A stretch of 64,000 bases of DNA, taken from assembly GCA_020744425.1 (NCBI GenBank), contig JAGMUV010000025.1:744001-808000 (forward strand), given 5' to 3'. A program made the position numbers and the translations under genes. Shown here in pieces: positions 11,885 to 22,354 of the stretch. Every line of letters begins with the position of its first letter. The first letter of the stretch is position 1. The stretch is from Dactylonectria macrodidyma. Lineage: Eukaryota; Ascomycota; Sordariomycetes; Hypocreales; Nectriaceae. The notes beneath the pieces were generated by a model. The model had not been told where the DNA came from. It ran no database searches and saw only the letters and a list, made by a program, of their open reading frames with translations.

Positions 11885-12793
11885 ATGGCGACCGACTCCT
11901 CAGAGCAAATCTCGGCCGATTTTCCTTTCGAAAAACGCAAAGTATGGGTCCTCGGCAGCCAGATGGCATATGTTGATGTTGGCTCCTCGAGCGGATCTGC
12001 CATTGTCTTCTTACACGGCAATCCTACATCGTCTTACCTGTGGCGAAATATCATCCCGCACGTCTCTGCCAAGAGCCGGTGTGTTGCTCCGGACTTGATC
12101 GGCTTCGGTGACTCGGATAAGGTCAAAGGGCTCGCCTACCGCGTTGCTGATCACCAGCGCTACCTAGAAATCTTTCTGGATGCGATCTTGCCTACGGAAA
12201 AGCTGACGCTTGTCGTCCATGACTGGGGTTCCGCGCTCGGCTTCGATTGGGCACGCTGCCACGAAGACCGTATCGCCGGTCTTGCCTTCATGGAGTTCGT
12301 ACTCCCCGCCGACAGCTGGGATACGTTCCAGAAGGATGTCGCCAACAACTTCCGGCCGTTTCGTGAGGCGCAACTCGGGCGTGAGTTGATCATCAATCAG
12401 AACGTCTTCGTTGAGACAGTATTACCTGGTGGAGTCGTACGACCACTAACTGAAGAGGAAATGAGACACTACCGCCGGCCCTTTCTCGAGCCGGAGGCAC
12501 GTGAGCCAGTCTGGCGGTTTCCCAATGAGATTCCGGTTGCCGGGGAGCCTGCAGACGTGTGGGAGAAAGCCAAGAAGTATATGGCGTGGTTACCACACAC
12601 AGAATTTCCCAAGCTCTTCTTTTGGGCTACGCCTGCCATCATAATTACCGAGGACAAGGCCGAAAATTTCATCCGGGAGTTCGAAAACATGAAGAGCGTA
12701 AACCTTGGGGCAGGCCTTCACTATTTTCAAGAGGACCATCCACATGCAATCGGTCGGGAGATTGCCCAGTGGTTACCTGTGTCTGAGGATTAG
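11885..12793 (+). CDS. Haloalkane dehalogenase-like alpha/beta hydrolase
   Basis: An intronless 302-residue protein, the size of bacterial haloalkane dehalogenases, which cleave carbon-halogen bonds by an Asp nucleophile. The visible active-site set fits the LinB-type group: HGNPTSSYLW near residue 44 (oxyanion strand, with a halide-binding Asn at 46), VHDWGS with nucleophile D113 and halide-stabilising W114, MEF with candidate acid E137, and LHYFQEDHPHAIG with H279. ATG 11885 was chosen because the homology starts just after it; the frame stays open upstream to 11714 but that stretch looks like leader. A cytosolic location is likely, as no signal peptide is seen. The natural substrate is unknown; in fungi such proteins may act on other esters or halides. 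No operon-like partner is present. Confidence 0.85.
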   Translation: MATDSSEQISADFPFEKRKVWVLGSQMAYVDVGSSSGSAIVFLHGNPTSSYLWRNIIPHVSAKSRCVAPDLIGFGDSDKVKGLAYRVADHQRYLEIFLDAILPTEKLTLVVHDWGSALGFDWARCHEDRIAGLAFMEFVLPADSWDTFQKDVANNFRPFREAQLGRELIINQNVFVETVLPGGVVRPLTEEEMRHYRRPFLEPEAREPVWRFPNEIPVAGEPADVWEKAKKYMAWLPHTEFPKLFFWATPAIIITEDKAENFIREFENMKSVNLGAGLHYFQEDHPHAIGREIAQWLPVSED

Positions 12794-13514
12794 CCAGTGC
12801 CGTGTGTGGGAGGGGCCCTACTTCAGGCCATTCCTCATGTCATGCCTTTGGGTAGTTTCAGCCCTCAAGATAAAAAGTATATCAATGGCCCATTTAGAAC
12901 GAAGGTCGGTTTGGGGCTAGCCCTCGCATCGCAGAATACACACACAGAAAGAGTCTATTACGCTCGGTGACTTGCGTCAGAAGGGCCACTATTAGCTGCT
13001 GTTGACGAGGTGATGGGTAGTTTCGTGAACTAGATCTTAGTTGGCGTCTAAAAATTTGATCGGCGCTTTCACTGCTCTCATATCTGGACTCCACCCTAAA
13101 ACCCTAAAGCCAAGAAAGCGTTTATTCAGCTGGGCAGGTCACTTACCGGTGTGAGAGGGGCCAAGACGCAATTGTCTCGAAGGAAGATGCACAAGAAATC
13201 GTGGTGAGGCAGTGAAGGGAGAAACTGTCGACTCAGCAGCAAGTGCCACTGGATTGGGAATAATGGCCATAGTATCACGGAAGGTTGCAGCAGTGAGTAG
13301 CTGAAAGTATGTCACTTGCCCCACACACCGTATCAGCATTATGTCGTCGTAGGGCAGACCGGTCCGCTCCGCGCAGACCGCTTACAGCTAACTAGATAAT
13401 CTACATTATCTATTCGCCCTCAAAGGAAAAACCATGCTACTACATTGCAGGTGTTGGTTATGACCGAGCTTGCTATCTAATCTTACACAATACCAAGACC
13501 CATAGGTTGCTTAT

Positions 13515-13675
13515 GTACCGGCTGCAACTAAGGCGGATAAAACCAGCAAGATGCGGTATTTTCTCACCCAACGTAGCCGGAAATGCACTAACCCATTGCT
13601 GCCCAATAGCCAAACCTGCAGCAACACAACACCAAAAGAGTCATGCACTTTGCCGTCCGAACCAAGACAAGTGCA
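13515..13675 (-). repeat. Dispersed repeat, copy A (inverted relative to 62730-62880)
   Basis: Read on the minus strand, this block matches 62730-62880 at roughly four bases in five by eye, with a few short gaps. Shared landmarks include gcaaagtgcatgact, ttttggtgtt, gctgcaggttt and taccgcatcttg. It has no coding features. It is probably the remnant of one transposable element family. Confidence 0.65.
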
Positions 13676-13877
13676 GTTCAGACGGCAGGTTGCAGGGGCA
13701 AGCGCGACTTCTTTTTTTCCTCTAATATCACACATGCTCCACTGGAACATGCATGTTGGGGTCCATCGATATAGCTCGTCTGGGCAGGGTTGCAGTCCAC
13801 TCCACTGAATCCACGCGTGGATCCACTGAGAGGATCCACGATCCATTTCACGAGGCTGCTCCGCGGGAGCCAATAGG

Positions 13878-13894
13878 TTCACGGGTCCCGTGAA
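13878..13894. promoter_or_regulatory. Candidate Zn2Cys6-type operator (inverted CGG triplets)
   Basis: TTCACGGG-T-CCCGTGAA is a perfect inverted repeat with 8-bp arms, and outer GG/CC pairs extend it across a bulge. It contains CGG-N3-CCG, the inverted triplet layout that dimeric Zn2Cys6 proteins bind. It lies about 290-307 bp upstream of the ATG of a Zn2Cys6 gene at 14185, so self-regulation is possible (inference). Confidence 0.4.
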
Positions 13895-14184
13895 ACCAGG
13901 TATCGGTGCATCAGCAATTGCAGTCCGACCGGTGATGGCACAGAAACAAACCTCTTCTGATGCATCTCATGATTTCGTTCCTCTGTCACGGTCATGATAA
14001 ACGATTTGCTTTCTCGATTTGGCCTCAAAAAGCAATGTCACGTTCACTAGTTTAGCGGAAGTCCTATCCGTATTGGTAGTTTTACCCGCTGGTGCCTCGT
14101 CCGTGTAAACCCCTGAATGTCCACGCGATCTCCCCTCCGCGTCATCCCCCACTTTCACCGCCACCTACGTTCATTGCCCTCACG

Positions 14185-16069
14185 ATGCCAGGCGACGAAC
14201 TGCACCCTCAGCAAGCCTGTGATAACTGTCGTTATCGCAAGATCAAGTGCGACCGTGGCTCGCCATGCAAGCATTGCATCGCCGCGTCCTTGCAGTGCCA
14301 GTATCTGCATGTAATAAGGCGCAAAGGGCCAAGGCGAGGCATCGGCCGTCGGCTGGCGCAGCTCAAGCAAGGCCAGACTGAGCTGGACAAGAACTGCTTT
14401 GAGGTTATAACTTTGAACTTGCCGTCGCCATCGAGCGGTAAACCGCAGCCCAGCAGCATCAATTCGCAGTCCAGCGGTAGTGCTGTCAGGGGTGGCCCAG
14501 AGGCGCTTCAACGCGACAATACGCGTCTGGGCATATCCCCGTTGATAAGTACCGAGCCGGAAGATGCTGTTCCTCTCCCTGGCTCTCTTAACCACTCCGA
14601 CTCTCTTCTAGATACCGTACCGCCGGATTTGGTGGCCCAAAACCGACGGCTATGCCTGTCCCTCGTTGCTCATGTCGAAGTTTTCTTAAAACACATGTTC
14701 CCCATAATGCCCGTGGTCCACGGCCATGAGATCCTAGCCGATGCAGCTCGACTGGACCAACTGCCCCCTTCACGATACACACTCATCGCCGCCATATGTG
14801 CGGCAACCCGCATACAACTCAAGCTGGACAATGAGGAAAATAGCACCGGGAACGGGCCTGGTGCAGATATTCCCAAAGAGCCGCCACTTAGTGGAGAGAT
14901 GCTGCTCAGTATTGCAGAAAATTCATTACGCCAATTTAATGTCATCGATGATTACACCCTGGACTCGATTCTAAGTTCATTTTTTATCGGGACTGGATAC
15001 GGAAATCTCAACAATAATCGTCGCGCTGGATTTTATTTAAACCAAAGCATAACTCTTGCGCAGTCCCTCAACCTTACCTGCGAAGCTGGCTACCTCGAGC
15101 TCTGTGAAAGAGAGCGCGAGACAAGACGACGGGTCTTTTGGCTTCTCTTTGTTACAGAGAGGTCAGTTTCACTTCTCCCATGTATCTTGATCGAGGTGCG
15201 TTCTGTTCTGACTGCATTCTTAGAACGTTTTCCTTGCAGAATCGTCGACCTGTCATGCTACGGAGCCGGATCCCTAAGCCGCGCGTCATCGATTCCGATT
15301 GCCCAACAGTCATGCACGACTTCTTGAATCACATTCGTATTTTTGATCTGCTGCCATGTGCTCTTTACGACTGGGATTCTCAAGACGACGAGTACCAATC
15401 CGATGATGTTTCTCTACCTAACAAAATCAACGCACGGCTTTCCGCGCTTCAAGTGGTCAACTCCTTCATCGAAAGCCAAAGATTCGACACTCTTATTACG
15501 CAACAATGGCTCCGTGTATCAATGTGGCGTTTAGTTTTTGGTACAAACCCATATTTAGCCTACGGTCGCGAGACGCATTTGCCCCTTGGTCTTCCTATTG
15601 ACGCGGGCAAAACGGTCCTAGGTGAGCTTTATTCAGTCGGCCAACTATCAAGGGACTGCCACGGGATAGGAATGGTAAGTTACTCAATTCAATTTATCAT
15701 CTAAATACATTATTAATTAAGAAATAGGAACAGAAGCTTTTCGATATTGGAATTAGTCTGGCCGACACAGCTCAATTACAAGGCCAGAGCTTCTCCTCAC
15801 TCGAAATCGGCCCAAGAGACTTACTCAGTACGATTGTAAAGTTTCTAACAAGGATTCGCGGTTGCGAATCTTATCTTCTGCCTAAGTTGTTGCAGCATTC
15901 TGAGAACATTCTGGGTCATGTCGACCCAACTGCTCATATCAGTGCGCAGTGGTCCATCAGTGATGGTGCCACCGATCTCCAGGATTGGCGCGTACCTGAT
16001 GACTTCTCTGTACTAGAGGACAATTTAACCGATAAAATCAGTTGGGAGCTACAGGATTGGGATGCATAG
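14185..16069 (+). CDS. Zn2Cys6 transcription factor with fungal-specific TF domain
   Basis: A regulator of about 589 residues in three exons: 14185-15161, 15224-15674 and 15728-16069. The introns (62 and 53 bp) are GT-AG and keep frame. The zinc cluster is at the very N-terminus: C12, C15, C22, C28, C31 and C38, in the common 2-6-5-2-6 spacing. A basic linker follows (RRKGPRRGIGRR). The middle homology region starts near residue 165 (HVEVFLKHMFPIMPVVHG) and includes the block RAGFYLNQSITLAQSLNL, then RRRVFWLLFVTERTFSLQ across the first intron, a pattern shared with sugar- and polysaccharide-responsive regulators of the XlnR/AmyR kind. I would not assign a specific regulon. The start is the first ATG in frame with the cluster. 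A palindromic CGG site lies upstream. Confidence 0.9.
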
Positions 16070-16375
16070 AGCTTAACTTCCTCTACAAATCTCCGCCCAA
16101 TCGCTCGCCCACACCGCACTGTATTGGCTTATACTCTTGTCGTATGTCGTCTGGCCCAAAAATGGGATAGGTCCCAGTTTTAGTCCTGACGAAAGTGACC
16201 TGCCGAGGTCAGCATGGCTGGTATGGAGCTAAGCTCTGAGGCACAGGTGGCGTTACTGGACCGTTTGGTGGTGGTAGTGTAGTGGTAGCTCTTTGGACGA
16301 AGCAGTCTGATCGTGGGATATGGGTCCGGGAGAACTTTGCACTACGCGTTATGTCGCGGACGATCAGTCTATGCC
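16070..16375. other. Intergenic with a weak tRNA-like stretch
   Basis: No gene. At 16264-16325 tagtgtagtggtag resembles an A box, but no proper B box or cloverleaf follows. It leads directly into the Fot1 fragment. Confidence 0.4.
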
Positions 16376-16620
16376 CGAGCAATTGCTAAGATCTACTCCA
16401 CGGATCCCAGGAAACTCCAGCGACGCCGGGGCGGCATGCCATCCAAACGCGATACTGCGGCCAATTCGAGAAAACTCACGGATCAAGAGGAATCAACCAT
16501 TGTTCAGTACGTTCTCGACCTAGATGCACGACCATTTCCTCCCCGGCTTCGCGACGTGGAAGATATGGCGAATAAACTGCTGAGCCTGTTGATTCCTAGT
16601 GTCGTTGGCTTGGGCATAAT
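16376..16620 (+). mobile_element. Fot1-type transposase N-terminal fragment
   Basis: The frame is interrupted to the left and right but the core reads RRRGGMPSKRDTAANSRK, then LTDQEESTIVQYVLDLDAR, then DVEDMANKLL. This is colinear with the same block of the complete element at about 5600-5780 (RRLTDLEEQIIV, LDLDSRGFPLRLRS, EEMAN). Only about 80 codons remain, and no terminal repeats are visible. The sequence differs enough from the 5.4-kb element to be another family member. It ends just before the stop codon of the convergent hydrolase gene. Confidence 0.75.
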
Positions 16621-16682
16621 GAGTGGATGAGAGAATCTCGGCAAATAAATAAGATATATCTTGCAGCTACTGGTTCTAATAT

Positions 16683-17620
16683 TCAGACAAGCCATCGAGT
16701 AAACCACTCAATCGCCTGCTGCTCTGCCTTCTCTGCACACTCCATCTCGTGCTCGTTATCTGGGCGTGCCCGAACAGCGAATCCGTGCCTTGCGCCTGGG
16801 AAGACGATAACTTCATGGCTGCCTTCGTTTTCGGCCTCGAGCACGTGCTTCATTTGTTGGACCAACGATAGCTTCATGAACGTATCCTCATCACCAATAG
16901 CCACACTTGTCGGAGTTGCTATGCCTTCAATATCGCGAGGGATTTCGATTAGTGAGGGGTGGGCGGCGAAAGCACAATCTACCAACTTCTCGGGGCTTTT
17001 AGAATTAATCTGAGAATTATGTCGGCACACTCGAGAGGATGGATCGTCTTGCGCGAGAAGGAGGGTGTGTTTACCCCCATAGCAGAAGCCTGCAACACCG
17101 ATCTTGAGATTATCTGTTGGAAATGGAGGTGCAGATGTTCTCAGGGCTTGAATGAAGGAGAAGACTCGGGATTTGGTGACCGGGAGGCGAGTCGTGATCA
17201 TCCAAGGGGCGGCTATGGACAACCATTGGAACGCGTTGATGGGCTTGTAGAAAAGAGTGTCAAACCAGGGAGCTGGTTCCATGACATTGTCCAAGAGACC
17301 AATAGCTCGAGGATCCATGGACCGGCCTATCGAGGTATTAGGAGTGCGTGTGAAGGGAAGAAAGAGCAATTGAAAGACATACCATTCATGAAATCTGGAC
17401 AATACACTAGAAATCCACCTCTCTTTGCGTAGCGATCGCATAGGACTCTATTATTTGCGAATTTCCACCCAAAGGCATCAGTGATGACAACAATTATACC
17501 TTTCGGTATGGCTCCATTTTCAGGTTCGGCAATATAAGTGGGGACGCCGTGAATAGTTGTTTCTATACCCTTTGTCTGCGTGCTGGAGACAGCCCCTCGA
17601 AAGCAGTCTGGACAAGACAT
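16683..17620 (-). CDS. Dienelactone hydrolase family protein
   Basis: An alpha/beta hydrolase of about 293 residues. Exons are 17620-17383 and 17326-16683; the 56-bp intron is GT-AG and splits a glycine codon. The Cys-Asp-His triad of the family is complete: GFCYGG with nucleophile C161, AIGDEDTF with D225, and PGARHGF with H260. The N-terminus has MSCPDC-x-RG, a common opening of fungal members related to yeast AIM2. The segment between the nucleophile and AAHPSLIEIP is about 18 residues longer than I would expect (around SSRVCRHNSQINSK), but no GT-AG intron removes it. Family enzymes open lactone rings in aromatic catabolism; many fungal members have no known substrate. It is cytosolic by appearance. 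The divergent neighbour upstream is the dead sugar transporter. Confidence 0.88.
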
Positions 17621-17899
17621 TTTGGATGATTGACGTAAATAACGTACTGTACAGCTGTGGCAGAGAACCAAGATAATTCAATCGAACTATGTGGCTGAAG
17701 GTATGTACGACTAACAAATGTGCGGCCATTTTGGCATGTGATTCGGTACTGACGATAGGCAAAACGGCCTAAATATTACGCCGGATGACGCACTCGGTTA
17801 GAGAGGACGATAAGGGTCATGGCTGATTCAACTATCAATCGCACTCAGACTTCCACCTGGGCCATATAAAAATGTTTGATCGCTTGTTGCATTATCGCA
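17621..17899. other. Intergenic between divergent hydrolase and dead transporter
   Basis: Short shared upstream region. No gene or repeat is seen. Confidence 0.4.
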
Positions 17900-19579
17900 A
17901 TACCTAATATGCAATATGGCTTTGACAGTACTGCCATTGCCAGCTCCAAGCAATGCCTAGGTTTTTGAACGTATTCAGGCATGAAGACCCGGAGAGCCCA
18001 ATTGGATATAATATTACGGTTTATACTCTCTCCTGGTTGCTACTTGCCAAAACTTATAGAGACCAATGCAGAGTACCGTCCAACAATATTATTTCCACAT
18101 TCATCTTGGGGGCTTTTATAGCTTCTTTAGTGACTGGCTTTTTTAGCACCTTCCTTGACCACAAGCGTGGCCTGTAGCTGGCTTGTTTGATCAACTTTGT
18201 TACATGCAGAATCCAAGCTGGAACAAGAAGTAAAGGACTTCTGTACTTTAGTCGACTACGTCTTGGGTTCTCAAACGGATTTTATATCACCATTTCGAAT
18301 TCCTGCATCGCAGAAGTAGCTCCCGCTTACATGAGAGGTCTACTTATTGCCTTATATGCCTATTGGGTGAATATTGGGCAGATCCTCGGAAGTGTGGTGG
18401 TTAATTACACAAAGGACAGGATGGGTAAATATTCCTATCAAATTCCGATTGCTTGTCTCTGTATTGTGCCTTTACTTCTCAGTGCAGGGCTCTTTTTTGT
18501 TCCGGAGTTCCCTCGGTGGCTCCTCGCAGCAAGCAAGAATATCATGGAGGTGCTAAGGACACATTCTGTGGCCCCTGAATGTTTGAATTCCGAGTGGATG
18601 GAAATTATTACAGGGATAGACGAAGAGAAAAGTCTTTCAAAGAATGTTGAAGAGCTTGAAATGTTCAGAGGTGAGAAGCCTCTGCCCAATACTCTGACTC
18701 AAATCATAAAGTGCTATAAAGCACACGAACATACTGCTAACAGCGCATAGGAGCAAACCTCCAGCGCACCCTTCCCTGCTATGGTGTTATTGGCTCCATG
18801 AACTTTTCTGGATGCTGGTTTATTATCGCTTTCCAAACTTACTTCTTTGCTATCGCTGGCATATCTAAGTCGTTTCGGTTTACCATCGTGAACACATGCC
18901 TTGGTTTACTAGGTGTGGTTCTGTGGGATGTATGCTATTTGGCAACTCGCTGCTCGGCGTGTTGTTTGCATGGTCGGTTGCCTGACTTGTGCACTCTGCT
19001 TTCTCTCAATGGCCATTGCTGGGACCATGAAGGCCATGGGTAACGAGGTTGGCGATGCCATTGTTGCATTCGTTGCGTTCTACATGTTCTTTTATAATGG
19101 ATGTCTGAAATCAACAAGCTACACTCTTGCGACTGAGCTGGTGAGCTCTAGGCTCAGGGTATGGACAGTGGGTACTGCAACTAGTTTCGGCTGCGTATTG
19201 AGCTAGGTGACCTTATTCATCACTCATATTTCATTAACCCTCAGGACCTGAATTCGGTAAGTGCCTCTTCTAATACCATTCCAATTAACTAGTTACTGAT
19301 TCTCATTTTGCATCAAAGGGCCCCAAATACGATTATATTTGGGCAGGCCTCAATTTTATTTACGTTCTATTCTACTACTTTTTCGTTCCTGAAACGAGAG
19401 ATTGGTCGCTGGAAGAGCTGGATGAGCTCTTCGAGAAGCGGGTAGGCGTCAAAGGATTCCAAACGTATCAGACCACAGTGGGGAATGAAGCCTTTGGAAA
19501 CATTCGAGCGAAGCTGGGGCCGAGCAGTCGCATAGGTCATAAGGGAGGAAGGATAAGAGTCTATCTACAACTAGGTTAA
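17900..19579 (+). pseudogene. MFS sugar transporter, decayed
   Basis: A sugar-porter reading frame can be followed from QYGFDSTAIASS (first membrane segment) through FVPEFPRWLL, the loop near residues EEKSLSKN, MFRGANLQRTL across an 80-bp GT-AG intron (18671-18750), and FVPETRDWSLEELDELFE at the end. It is broken by a frameshift near 17950, a TAG at 18175-18177 where tryptophan is expected, a frameshift near 18915-18930, a TAG near 19204 again at an expected tryptophan, and a frameshift near 19230. The motif that normally reads GRR after membrane segment 2 is DHKRGL here. The start codon region is not recognisable. Two Trp-to-stop transitions suggest RIP, and the indels suggest later decay. 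Confidence 0.85.
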
Positions 19580-20450
19580 CTAATCAATCGAATCCTTCGT
19601 TTTATAATAACTTAAGTAATGCAAATACGTAATACAAAAACGCGGCAACGAGGAACGCGGCAGCGCAGAAACAAAAGTCCGAACAGCGGTTTCACCAGCG
19701 CTTCTGGTTGTATATTCGCCGATAGCGTAATAATGGCGCAAACCTGGCGTCTTGTTTCTGCATTCTTGAACCCAAGGCAATGTGGGGTCTGCTTTGTTGG
19801 GTCCTCCACATGGGCTTGGTTAGTGTGTGGCTTGCAATAATACAAAGATGGCTGGGGGAGTTTGTGGGGTGCCTTGGCTGCGATATTATGTGGAAGGTAT
19901 CCAATAATCCATCACGGCACACAAAGCCAGCACATCGTAGTAGTCCAGGGCCTTGAGTCGTAGTGACGCAACCGCTGAATAGCCCCACTGTGGTGATCCA
20001 TCCCACCCACATCTTCAGGCATCAAACAGCGCAATCTTACGAGTCTTTCCACTGTAAGCGCCATTGGTTGCTATGACATTCCTGGGTTCAGATTCATCTG
20101 TTTTGACACGTATCGGCAAAAGTCGTCATAAATGCTCTCTGGCCCTCAACTCCACCTACCCCAAATATTGAAAACAGCTATACAAGGGATACCCGCTCAC
20201 ATAATTAGCAACAAGATTTTATAGATAAGCCAGATTGTAGCTAGAATTCATGGTGGTTGCTGAGCTCTAGTTAACTAGAATTGCATACCACTCAGACTAC
20301 CTGCTGACCACCATTTTTATGCAACCGTCCCTTTTCTTGTCTTCAGTCTTACGGAAAATCCCGTCTGTTTCACAAACCATGCATTATGTAATGTCCACGA
20401 TGTTTCTGGGTTTGTAAATGAGATCTAAAATATGTAACGCGTCAGCTGGG
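19580..20450. other. Intergenic, convergent 3' ends
   Basis: Contains short frames only. The stretch is the shared 3' flank of the dead transporter and the P450. Confidence 0.5.
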
Positions 20451-22116
20451 TTAGCTTGCGCTACTAGCTACTAGAGCATGGAATGGATCTTTTTGGAACA
20501 TAATACGTACCTCAAACCGTCGCAAAACTGCAGGGACGAGTTTGTGCATCTCTAGAAGGCTAATGTGCTTCCCGATGCATGTCCGGGAACCCGCCCCGAA
20601 GCTAAACAAAGTGTTTTGCATTTCTACTTTCCTCGCATCCGACGCCTCCAGCCATCTTTCGGGCTTGAACTGATCTGGGAATTTGCCGAATATGGACTCA
20701 TTGAGATGCAAAGTCCATGGGCTGCAACCGACGATTGTTCCCCCAGTGAGGAAATATCCGTTAATACATACTCCACCCGGGGGAGTTACCCGCTCCAAGG
20801 CAAGGCCAGCAGGAGGATGACACCGCAGTGCCTCCTTGATGACCGCACCCAGATACGGTAGGTCTCGTACTTCGTTCCATAACAGAAGTCCATCATCACT
20901 GCTGAAGCGTCCAGCTTGTTCCTCGTGGTCTAGTTCTTCCATTAAACACTGCATACACGCTGGGTTTTTGAGCAGATAGTAGAAGATAGCCCGCAGGGTG
21001 ATTGCGGTTGTATCTGAGCCTGCGAACATATTTGTTGTCGTCATGGTTAGGATTCGATCCCTGGTCATAAATCCTGGATCCTTTCGCCCTGCGTCTGCGA
21101 ATCGTGAGAGGAAGTCCCGAGATCCGATTTGTTCATTCTGCTCTGTCATTGCTAGGTGCTGTGCTTTCTGATCGAGTCTATCAGCCATGCATTTTCTTGC
21201 GAAGGCCACGACCGGGGAGGATAGGTTAAACAGTCCGAGCCGGCTCAACCAGATTCGAAGCGGGTTGAGCAGCAGGTAGGAATGAAGCATGGGCATCTGT
21301 CCAACCTTATATTTCCCCTAGGTCAGCAAATATATTGGTCGATCAGCGAGCTCTGTAAAAGGAGTAAGTACCGATGCAAAGTAATTCAATAACTTTTCAA
21401 GGCTGCGGATTATACCGTCGATATCAGCTCCTTGATCCACAAACCCTAGACGTCTCGAGAATGTAAGTTCGCCGATTACGTCGAAGGCATAATACTGGAG
21501 CCATGCCCCCAGATCACAAACTCCGTCGGCTCCGTGGCGGTCCGCATACCGCTCAGAGAGTTGCTCGAGGAATTTCGCTGTTGTCGAGTCCATCAGCGGT
21601 TCAAATTGGACCAGTGTGCTCATGGAGTACGCGCTTGATATGGCTCTTCGCAGCTTTGCGTGGTATTTCTCGTCCGTAGTGCTGAATAGACCCTCAAGGG
21701 GCGTGCCGTCTTTCGCGATTGGTTTTTGCACAGTATAGAAGTCGGACTATAAACATTTGACTAGTAAGCACGAGGACAACCGCGGAGTTATATATGTCAT
21801 TAAATACCTTCACAAATCCCGCGTTTATTGCGTAGATGATCTTAACAGCATTTGGATCCGATATAGATACAACATTCGGACCAATGCGAATAACGCTACC
21901 GTACTTTTGATGCAGTTCGATATGCTTCAATTCAGGTCGGCGGCGGGTCACCAGGAAGAATCTCCATAAATTGGTAAACGAAGCCAGCGTTGGACCTGGA
22001 ATTGAATTGATACCGTGACCATATTTGTTATACAGGAGCCGCGTGATCAATGCTGCCAATAAAAGAGTGGTACAGCAATGATATAGAGAGGCTTGATGAA
22101 TAAATTCTCCCAGCAT
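20451..22116 (-). CDS. Cytochrome P450 monooxygenase, pisatin-demethylase-like
   Basis: A complete P450 of about 516 residues. Exons are 22116-21808, 21746-21372 and 21317-20451, and the GT-AG introns of 61 and 54 bp fall in phase 0. An N-terminal membrane anchor (LYHCCTTLLLAALITRLLY) places it on the ER. Diagnostic blocks are present: the I-helix oxygen-binding AGSDTT at 327-332, the K-helix EALR at 390-393, PERW near 447, and the heme loop FSFGAGSRTCIGKH with thiolate C475. The overall pattern (IPGP near 39, KYGSVIRIGPN, GxxLTxRRRPELKHIELH) resembles the pisatin demethylase-like group, which hydroxylates or demethylates plant phenolics or fungal metabolites. The substrate is not predictable. 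A paired 20-bp element lies 170-240 bp upstream. No biosynthetic backbone gene is nearby. Confidence 0.93.
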
Positions 22117-22286
22117 CGCTAGTCGATAGTAAGGGCTCTTGTTTTTCGTTTTAGAAGGGATCTTCGGATATTAAAAGAAAAGTGAATGTTAAACTGTAGA
22201 CTCGACACCTCAAATGATCTTACAGTCCACTATTACTTATAAGTGCCAAGGGACGCCTCGACAATTCACAACTAATCCCCACACAA

Positions 22287-22354
22287 TGTGTATGCATACG
22301 TAATGTGAGCGCATCTGATTGGTTCCCCACATACTGTGCACGCATACGTAATGT
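22287..22354. promoter_or_regulatory. Paired 20-bp direct repeat in the P450 promoter
   Basis: tgtgtatgcatacgtaatgt (22287-22306) recurs as tgtgcacgcatacgtaatgt (22335-22354), 18 of 20 identical, 48 bp apart, about 170 and 220 bp before the P450 start. On the minus strand each holds ATTACGTAT, one base from the TTACGTAA site of fungal bZIP/Yap-type factors. Use as a regulatory site is inference. Confidence 0.4.

Larger units (their letters stand above)
12794..14184. other. Intergenic with a dispersed repeat and two palindromes
   Basis: No gene is seen. It holds the repeat at 13515-13675 and two inverted sites upstream of the next regulator: the 14-bp perfect palindrome atccacgcgtggat at 13809-13822 and the interrupted palindrome at 13878-13894. 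A GGATCCAC-like motif recurs around 13817-13840. Confidence 0.5.

Noticed and set aside
16264..16330. tRNA-like stretch with tagtgtagtggtag.
   Set aside because: Only an A-box-like motif is present; no paired acceptor stem, no T-loop GTTCGANTC and no plausible anticodon arm.
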